Source: Lachnospiraceae bacterium
Lineage (GTDB): Bacteria > Bacillota > Clostridia > Lachnospirales > Lachnospiraceae
Assembly: GCA_900770785.1 (NCBI GenBank)
Contig: CAAGLJ010000096.1
Span: 1 to 35,394, forward strand
DNA length: 35,394 nucleotides
Direction of reading: 5' to 3'
A program made the position numbers and the translations under genes. Below the pieces are notes generated by a model. It was not told the origin of the DNA and ran no database searches. It was given only the letters and a program-made list of their open reading frames with translations. Of this stretch, positions 30,096 to 35,394 are shown in pieces (positions within the stretch are counted from its first letter, which is position 1; each line of letters begins with the position of its first letter).

Positions 30096-30199
30096 GTTTA
30101 CACCTCCTTGTTTCTCCAAAAGGAAAATGCCGCTTTACCTGCAAAATCTTCCTCTTACAAATACAGACATTACTTCCTTTTATAAAAAGACCGTTTTAC

Positions 30200-30228
30200 A
30201 GTATATCATGTAAAAAGCCACCTGTCAA
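30200..30228 (-). promoter_or_regulatory. Internal promoter for rpmJ and the alpha operon
   Basis: TTGACA (30,223-30,228) and TATACT (30,200-30,205) on the minus strand are 17 bases apart. The -35 box lies in the 3' arm of the terminator-like stem described next, so the two signals overlap. Confidence 0.75.
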
Positions 30229-30320
30229 GCCAGAAAAACAATTTTACCACAGCACCCCCATTGAAGCTCCAAACTGCCATGCTGCTTAAAAATCTGCTTT
30301 TCTCACCTGTCAGGTGGCTT
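30215..30320 (-). terminator. Terminator/attenuator-like structure in the infA-rpmJ gap
   Basis: On the minus strand AAGCCACCTG (30,311-30,320) is complementary to CAGGTGGCTT (30,215-30,224), which is followed by more T. Between the arms lie about 86 bases. The first arm can instead pair locally in CACCTGACAGGTG (30,304-30,316). Mutually exclusive pairings of this kind are typical of attenuators. What would control it is unknown. Confidence 0.5.
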
Positions 30321-30342
30321 ATGAAATACCGCAATTTACTTT

Positions 30343-30561
30343 CTACTTATCTCTCCAGATAATTCTGCCTTTGCTTAAATCATAGGGAGATAATTCCAGA
30401 GTAACCTTATCACCAGGTAAAATACGGATAAAGTTCTGTCTCAGCTTACCGCTGATGTGAGCCAGCACCTTGTGTCCATTTTCCAGTTCTACCTGAAACA
30501 TGGTATTAGGTAATTTCTCCACTACTGTTCCTTCGATTTCAATAACATCGGACTTAGACAT
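30343..30561 (-). CDS. infA: Translation initiation factor IF-1
   Basis: The 72-residue S1/OB-fold protein (SKSDVIEIEGTVVEKLPNTM ... GRIIWRDK) is the standard length. It binds the 30S A site during initiation. It follows the KOW gene by 59 bases. Confidence 0.98.
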   Translation of the reverse strand: MSKSDVIEIEGTVVEKLPNTMFQVELENGHKVLAHISGKLRQNFIRILPGDKVTLELSPYDLSKGRIIWRDK

Positions 30562-30620
30562 TCATTTTCCTCCTGTATCACTTTGTTTCCTGAATTTAAA
30601 CCTCTGTCAAAGACAGTTTT

Positions 30621-30908
30621 CTATTGCTTTTTTTGTAAACTCTTCCGATAAGATTTGAGTACCTGCCTTATTTTGGGGTCAAGGCACTCTTCCTTATTTT
30701 GAAGTCCTTGGGACAGTGCATCATCTGAAAAATATTTTATCAGTTGAATATGCTTCTTTTTCTTTTTTTTGGGTTTTGAAATGCTCCGGCAGCGACCATC
30801 TGCCAGCCAGATATACTCTCCCTCTTCTCCAACAATCACATAGACCTCATCCCGGTCATGACCTGCTCTGGAAATCGCCAGCATTCCAACATAATCCTGC
30901 CTGCTCAA
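30621..30908 (-). CDS. KOW-domain RNA-binding protein
   Basis: The 95-residue protein begins with an L14e/KOW-like fold (GMLAISRAGHDRDEVYVIVG ... YIWLADGRCRSISKPKKKKK), a pattern for RNA binding. A six-lysine run leads to a helical, basic tail. Genes like this sit between map and infA in many Clostridia. Their exact role on the ribosome is not established. Confidence 0.85.
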   Translation of the reverse strand: MSRQDYVGMLAISRAGHDRDEVYVIVGEEGEYIWLADGRCRSISKPKKKKKKHIQLIKYFSDDALSQGLQNKEECLDPKIRQVLKSYRKSLQKKQ

Positions 30909-30963
30909 ACTTTCACCCCTTCTATTCTACTAAAGACACCGAAAAATACAAGTGTTTTCTTAC

Positions 30964-31716
30964 TTAAATAATGGTCAAAATTTCGGGTTCCCCATCGGTA
31001 ATCAGAATAGTATTCTCATAATGTGCAGAAGGAAGCCCGTCTTCGGCAACCACCGTCCAGTCATCATCCAGCCATTCTACATCTGCCCGACCCATATTAA
31101 TCATAGGCTCTATGGCAAGAGTCATACCTGGCTGCAGTCTGATTCCTTTTCTGCGCTGAGCAAAATTGGGAATCGGAGGATCTTCATGAAGGCTGGTTCC
31201 TATCCCATGCCCCGTCAAATCACGTACAATCCCATATCCAAACTGGGAAATATAAGTATCAATGGCATTGGATATATCAAAGAGATAATTCCCTGCCCGG
31301 GCCATCTTTATTCCGGCGTAAAAGCTGTTTCTGGTTTCTTCCACCAGTTTTTTCACCTCGGGTCTTACTTCGCCTACCAGATGGGTTCTTGCCGCATCGG
31401 AATGATAGCCCTTGTAGATTAAGCCTGCATCCAGACTGACGATATCCCCTTCCTGCAAAATCCTGTCTTTTCTGGGAATACCATGCACCACCTCTTCATT
31501 TACGGAAACACAAATGGAAGCCGGATAGCCATGGTAATTCAGAAAATTAGGGATACAGTCAAGCTGACGAATCAGCTTTTCTCCCAACTGGTCGATCTCC
31601 AGAGTTGACATTCCCGGAGCAATCGCCTTTCCCAGTTCGTCATGAACCTTTGCCAGAAGTTTTCCGGCCTGGCGCATTAATTCTATTTCTCTTTCAGATT
31701 TAATTGATACAGCCAT
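30964..31716 (-). CDS. map: Methionine aminopeptidase, type I
   Basis: The 250-residue enzyme has all five metal ligands: D96 (SLDAG), D107 (HSDAARTH), H170 (GHGIG), E203 (AIEP) and E234 (AHYENT). H79 is the substrate-contacting histidine. It removes the initiator methionine from new proteins. It follows adk by about 30 bases in the spc operon. Confidence 0.97.
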   Translation of the reverse strand: MAVSIKSEREIELMRQAGKLLAKVHDELGKAIAPGMSTLEIDQLGEKLIRQLDCIPNFLNYHGYPASICVSVNEEVVHGIPRKDRILQEGDIVSLDAGLIYKGYHSDAARTHLVGEVRPEVKKLVEETRNSFYAGIKMARAGNYLFDISNAIDTYISQFGYGIVRDLTGHGIGTSLHEDPPIPNFAQRRKGIRLQPGMTLAIEPMINMGRADVEWLDDDWTVVAEDGLPSAHYENTILITDGEPEILTII

Positions 31717-31745
31717 AACAAAACCATGCCCTTTCCCAATGCTTT

Positions 31746-32387
31746 TTAGCCCAGAATCTTAACGATAGCATCAAATACCTCGCCCATCTCTTTGGTTCCG
31801 TCAACTTCTTTTAAGACCCCTTTAGCACTGTAAAAATCAATCAGTGGCTGTGTCTGTTCATGATAAACCTTCAAGCGGTTTTTAACCGTTTCGGGTTTGT
31901 CATCATCTCTTAAAATCAGTTCCTTTGAGCAGCGATCACAGATCCCTTCCACCTTGGGTGGAATATGCTCTATATGGTATGTTGCCCCACAGGCTGTACA
32001 GGCGCGTCTGCCTCCCATTCTTTTTACGATATTCTCATCCGCAACATCCACATTGATAGCAAAGTCTATTTTCTCTCCCAGCTCATCCAATGCTTTATCC
32101 AAAACTTCAGCCTGGGGAATGGTTCTGGGAAATCCGTCCAACACATATCCCTTTTTGCAGTCATCCTTTGCTACGCGATCCAACAGAATTTTCACAGTCA
32201 GTTCATCCGGCACCAAAAGTCCCTGATCCATATATTTTTTTGCTTCTGCTCCAAGAGGTGTACCCTCTTTAATATTTGCCCGGAAAATATCTCCGGTGGA
32301 AACATGAGGTACACCGTATTTATCTGCAATCATTTTGGCCTGCGTACCCTTACCGGCACCGGGTGCCCCTAACATAATTATTCTCAT
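31746..32387 (-). CDS. adk: Adenylate kinase (zinc-lid type)
   Basis: The protein has 213 residues from the ATG at 32,385-32,387, five bases after GGAGG; an upstream in-frame ATG at 32,399 is within that RBS region. P-loop GAPGAGKGT is at 7-15. The lid has C130, C133, C150 and C153, the four-cysteine zinc site typical of Gram-positive enzymes. It interconverts ATP + AMP and two ADP. Confidence 0.97.
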   Translation of the reverse strand: MRIIMLGAPGAGKGTQAKMIADKYGVPHVSTGDIFRANIKEGTPLGAEAKKYMDQGLLVPDELTVKILLDRVAKDDCKKGYVLDGFPRTIPQAEVLDKALDELGEKIDFAINVDVADENIVKRMGGRRACTACGATYHIEHIPPKVEGICDRCSKELILRDDDKPETVKNRLKVYHEQTQPLIDFYSAKGVLKEVDGTKEMGEVFDAIVKILG

Positions 32388-32441
32388 AAAATCCTCCATA
32401 AATAAGCAGGGGCAAAACGAAACCGTCCTGCCCCTACCAAA

Positions 32442-33755
32442 TCAGTCATTTAAAAAACCTTTGTAGTTACGTACCAGCATCTGAGATTCAATCTGCTTAA
32501 TCGTTTCTAAGATTACGCTGACAATAATAATCAAGCTGGTTCCGCCAAAGGAAACACTTGCATTGAATAAACCATTAAATATAAAAGGCAGCACACCTAC
32601 AATTGTAAGTCCACATGCACCGATAAAGATGATGTAGTTTAAAATCCTGGTTAAGTAATCACTGGTCGGTTTTCCGGGTCTGATACCAGGAATGAACCCA
32701 CCCTGTTTTTTCATATTATTTGCAATTTCTAATGGATTGAAGGTAACGGATGTATAGAAGTAAGCAAAGAAAATTACTAATATAATGTACACAATCAAGC
32801 CAATACTGTACTGAGGTGCCGCAGGGCTAACCCAATTGGAAGAGTTTAATCCCTTTAAAACCTCTCCCCAGAAACCTGAACCGGTAATCCCCATCAAACT
32901 GCAGATGATAATCGGCAGCTGCATAAGGGATGAAGCAAAGATAATGGGAATAACGCCTGAGGTATTTACCTTCAGCGGAATATTGCTGGACTGTCCGCCA
33001 ACCATTTTTCTACCCTGTATTTTCTTTGCATACTGTACCGGAATCTTACGCACAGCATCATTTAAGAGAATAACCAGAATAACCATTGCAATAACGATCA
33101 ATGCAATGATTACTGCCGCCAGAACACCGACTGCAATCGCTTTTCCTTGAATAAACTGCTGATACAGAGTTTGGAAATCCCCTGGAAGTCTGGAAATAAT
33201 ATTAATTGCCAAAACAATGGATATACCATTTCCGACACCCTTTTCCGTAATTCTTTCACCTACCCACATCAGGAAAGCACTACCTGCTGTCAGGGCAAAA
33301 ATAACGGTAATAATATTAGGTGCATTATATTCCTGTAAAAGACCGCTTCTGCCAAAGCCAATAGCAAGAGCTGCCGCTTCTACCAATGCAAGACCTACCG
33401 TTACATATCTGGTAATGGATGCAATTTTCTTTCTTCCATCTTCCCCATCCTTCTGCATTTCCTCAAGTTTAGGAATGGCAATGGTTAATAACTGTATAAT
33501 AATGGAGGAAGTAATATAAGGAGAAATATTTAATGCAAAAATGGAAAAGTTCTCCATTGAACCACCGGTAAATGCATCCAAAAGATCGAACGCACCGCCT
33601 AATTGCTGTTCCATCCAGCTGGCAAAGAAATCACGATTAACTCCCGGTACGGGAAGCTGTGACCCTAAACGGATCACAACCAGCATACCCAGAGTATATA
33701 AAAGTTTTTTACGAATTTCTTTTATTTTTAATGCATTCTTCAAGGTTGTAAGCAT
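32442..33755 (-). CDS. secY: Preprotein translocase channel subunit SecY
   Basis: The 437-residue protein has ten hydrophobic segments. The start, LKNALKIKEIRKKLLYTLGM, and the C-terminal cytoplasmic loop region (NPLEIANNMKKQGGFIPGIR) are family hallmarks. It forms the membrane pore for secreted and membrane proteins with SecE and SecG. One base separates it from rplO, so it is translated in step. Confidence 0.98.
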   Translation of the reverse strand: MLTTLKNALKIKEIRKKLLYTLGMLVVIRLGSQLPVPGVNRDFFASWMEQQLGGAFDLLDAFTGGSMENFSIFALNISPYITSSIIIQLLTIAIPKLEEMQKDGEDGRKKIASITRYVTVGLALVEAAALAIGFGRSGLLQEYNAPNIITVIFALTAGSAFLMWVGERITEKGVGNGISIVLAINIISRLPGDFQTLYQQFIQGKAIAVGVLAAVIIALIVIAMVILVILLNDAVRKIPVQYAKKIQGRKMVGGQSSNIPLKVNTSGVIPIIFASSLMQLPIIICSLMGITGSGFWGEVLKGLNSSNWVSPAAPQYSIGLIVYIILVIFFAYFYTSVTFNPLEIANNMKKQGGFIPGIRPGKPTSDYLTRILNYIIFIGACGLTIVGVLPFIFNGLFNASVSFGGTSLIIIVSVILETIKQIESQMLVRNYKGFLND

Positions 33756-33756
33756 A

Positions 33757-34197
33757 TTACATCACCTCTGTTGTTCCACCAAGAGCCTCGATTTTTTCTT
33801 TGGCACCTGCACTGAAGGCATTTACCTTTACATCGAGCTTTTTGGTTAATACTCCATTTCCGAGGATCTTAACTCCATCTCTGGGATTTTTTACAATTCC
33901 GGATTCGATTAAGGTCTCAACAGTAACTGTTGCCCCATCTTCAAATCTTTCTAATGCACTAACATTGATTCCAACGATTTCCTTAGAGTTTCTGTTGGTG
34001 AAACCTCTTTTAGGAATACGTCTGTATAATGGCATCTGACCACCTTCAAAACCAGGTCTGGGTGCTCCGGAACGTGCTTTCTGTCCCTTGTGTCCCTTGC
34101 CGGCAGTTTTGCCATTGCCTGAGCCATGTCCACGACCCCTTCTAAAATTATCACTGTGTTTGGAACCGGCTGCGGGTCTTAAGTTTGATAATTCCAT
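33757..34197 (-). CDS. rplO: 50S ribosomal protein L15
   Basis: The 146-residue protein has a Gly/Arg-rich N-terminal extension (RRGRGHGSGNGKTAGKGHKG) and C-terminal globular domain ending IEALGGTTEVM. Confidence 0.98.
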   Translation of the reverse strand: MELSNLRPAAGSKHSDNFRRGRGHGSGNGKTAGKGHKGQKARSGAPRPGFEGGQMPLYRRIPKRGFTNRNSKEIVGINVSALERFEDGATVTVETLIESGIVKNPRDGVKILGNGVLTKKLDVKVNAFSAGAKEKIEALGGTTEVM

Positions 34198-34212
34198 TCT
34201 GACACCTCCTTT

Positions 34213-34398
34213 TTATGCTTCTTCTACTTTAAGCATATAGCCTACTTTTTTAATCATTCCTCTTGTTGCGTCATTATCAGGCATCAAAACAGTCTTATTC
34301 AGCTTTCTAAGTCCCATAGCTTCTACAACTGCTCTGTTCTTTGGAACAGCACCGATAGGAGATTTTACAAGAGTTATCTTTAACATTTTATCTGCCAT
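34213..34398 (-). CDS. rpmD: 50S ribosomal protein L30
   Basis: The 61-residue L30 has the KITLVKSPIGAVPKNRAVVE start and NDATRGMIKKVGYMLKVEE end typical of the short bacterial form. It lies between rpsE and rplO. Confidence 0.97.
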   Translation of the reverse strand: MADKMLKITLVKSPIGAVPKNRAVVEAMGLRKLNKTVLMPDNDATRGMIKKVGYMLKVEEA

Positions 34399-34435
34399 TT
34401 TTTCCTCTCATTCCGCCGCTTTTGCAGCACTTTCC

Positions 34436-34945
34436 CTAGCCAATAACTTCTTCAACAGATTTGCCACGTTTAGCAGCCACTTCTTCAGGAGATTTAATAC
34501 TCTGTAGGCCTGCGATTGTAGCCAGAACCACGTTCTGTTTATTGTTGGAACCTAAAGATTTTGTACGGATATTCTTGATGCCTGCAAGCTCGCAAACTAT
34601 ACGGGCAGGACCACCTGCGATAATACCGGTACCTTCAGGAGCTCTTTTTAAAAGAACGCTTGCGGAACCAAACTTTCCGATAAAATCATGGGTTACAGAT
34701 TTATTGTCATCCATAGCGATGTTTACCAGATGCTTCATTGCATCTTCTTTTCCTTTACGGATTGCTTCAGGAATTTCGATAGCTTTACCAAGTCCGGCTC
34801 CCACATGGCCATTACCATCACCAACTACTACTAAAGCAGTGAAACGCATATTACGTCCACCCTTTACGGTTTTGGTTACACGTTTGATGGTAACAACTTT
34901 ATCTTCTAATTCTAACTGGCTTGGATCTATGATTGTATGTTTCAT
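34436..34945 (-). CDS. rpsE: 30S ribosomal protein S5
   Basis: The 169-residue protein has an N-terminal double-stranded RNA-binding fold (VVTIKRVTKTVKGGRNMRFT, VGDGNGHVGAGLGKA) and the C-terminal domain with ASVLLKRAPEGTGIIAGGPA. Full length. Confidence 0.98.
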   Translation of the reverse strand: MKHTIIDPSQLELEDKVVTIKRVTKTVKGGRNMRFTALVVVGDGNGHVGAGLGKAIEIPEAIRKGKEDAMKHLVNIAMDDNKSVTHDFIGKFGSASVLLKRAPEGTGIIAGGPARIVCELAGIKNIRTKSLGSNNKQNVVLATIAGLQSIKSPEEVAAKRGKSVEEVIG

Positions 34946-34965
34946 GGAGTATACCCTTTCCTTTC

Positions 34966-35334
34966 CTAGAATTCTAAGCCAGCTTCTCTGGCTGCTTCAG
35001 CTAAAGCTGCAACCTTACCCTGGTAAACGAAGCCGCCACGATCGTAAACTACTTCCTTGATACCTTTTTCGATTGCTCTTTTTGCGATTAAAGTTCCTAC
35101 ATATGCTGCTGCATCAACGTTATTGGTTTTTTCCAGCTCAGCCTTTACCTCTTTTTCCAGAGTAGACGCTGCAACTAAAGTTTTTCCAACAGTATCATCA
35201 ATAATTTGAGCATACATATGATTATTACTTCTGAAAACCGCTAAACGAGGTCTTTCAGCCGTTCCGCTGAAACGGTTACGCATTTTCATGTGTTTTTTAA
35301 CACGAACTTCTTGTCTTGATTTCTTACTAACCAT
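34966..35334 (-). CDS. rplR: 50S ribosomal protein L18
   Basis: The 122-residue protein has RFSGTAERPRLAVFRSNNHM and the 5S-rRNA-binding end YDRGGFVYQGKVAALAEAAR. It is standard in length and position, 20 bases before rpsE. Confidence 0.98.
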   Translation of the reverse strand: MVSKKSRQEVRVKKHMKMRNRFSGTAERPRLAVFRSNNHMYAQIIDDTVGKTLVAASTLEKEVKAELEKTNNVDAAAYVGTLIAKRAIEKGIKEVVYDRGGFVYQGKVAALAEAAREAGLEF

Positions 35335-35350
35335 TGTTTACTCTCCTTAT

Positions 35351-35394
35351 CTATTTCTTACCAGTCTTACCGACTTTACGTCTGATGACTTCAT
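35351..35394 (-). CDS. rplF: 50S ribosomal protein L6, C-terminal fragment
   Basis: Only the last 13 codons and the TAG stop (35,351-35,353) are in the window. They read EVIRRKVGKTGKK, the standard L6 tail. The gene continues past the right edge and precedes rplR in the spc operon. Confidence 0.9.
   Translation of the reverse strand, partial: EVIRRKVGKTGKK

Overview
The window is a low-to-mid G+C Gram-positive sequence, most likely a gut Clostridia/Lachnospiraceae genome. Evidence: the spc/alpha ribosomal gene order with a KOW-domain gene between map and infA, a 174-residue L17, ecfA-ecfA-ecfT-truA next to rplM-rpsI, zinc-type adenylate kinase, and strong AAGGAGG-type ribosome binding sites. 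Nearly every gene is on the minus strand, so the window reads biologically from its right end to its left end. The first 20 bases are the 3' end of an Illumina TruSeq adapter, so the left edge is an untrimmed contig end.

Right part (about 26,300-35,394): the end of the spc operon (rplF fragment, rplR, rpsE, rpmD, rplO, secY, adk, map, KOW gene, infA) and the alpha operon (rpmJ, rpsM, rpsK, rpsD, rpoA, rplQ). Several gaps here are unusually long and structured. The infA-rpmJ gap holds a terminator-like long stem that also carries a promoter. The rpmJ-rpsM gap holds four tandem hairpins. A repeated element of about 56 bp occurs in both the rpmJ-rpsM and rpoA-rplQ gaps.

Middle (about 9,780-26,300): in many Firmicutes rplQ is followed by ecfA1-ecfA2-ecfT-truA-rplM-rpsI. 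That order survives but is split twice. An XRE regulator/DUF3169 membrane-protein pair sits between rplQ and ecfA1. A block of about 10 kb sits between truA and rplM. It holds an Rrf2-type regulator, a three-domain acyl-CoA dehydrogenase-EtfA-rubredoxin fusion, a flavodiiron protein, three methyl-accepting chemotaxis proteins and a tiny ribbon-helix-helix protein. The regulator-fusion-flavodiiron set looks like one redox module in which acyl-CoA-derived electrons could reach O2 (or NO) through rubredoxin.

Left part (about 21-9,720): a degraded integrative/mobilizable element lying just downstream of rpsI. It carries an antirepressor, a replication initiator/DnaD-like protein, a DnaC-like ATPase, ParB, a DpnD/PcfM remnant, the C-terminal remnant of a giant SNF2-type helicase, MobC and small membrane or hypothetical proteins. 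An internal deletion fused the DpnD gene to the helicase remnant. A 2,175-bp ISAs1-type insertion sequence with a second gene has inserted at the start codon of the last small gene. It separates that gene from its ribosome binding site and leaves a 10-bp target duplication. No tRNA, rRNA or CRISPR array was seen.
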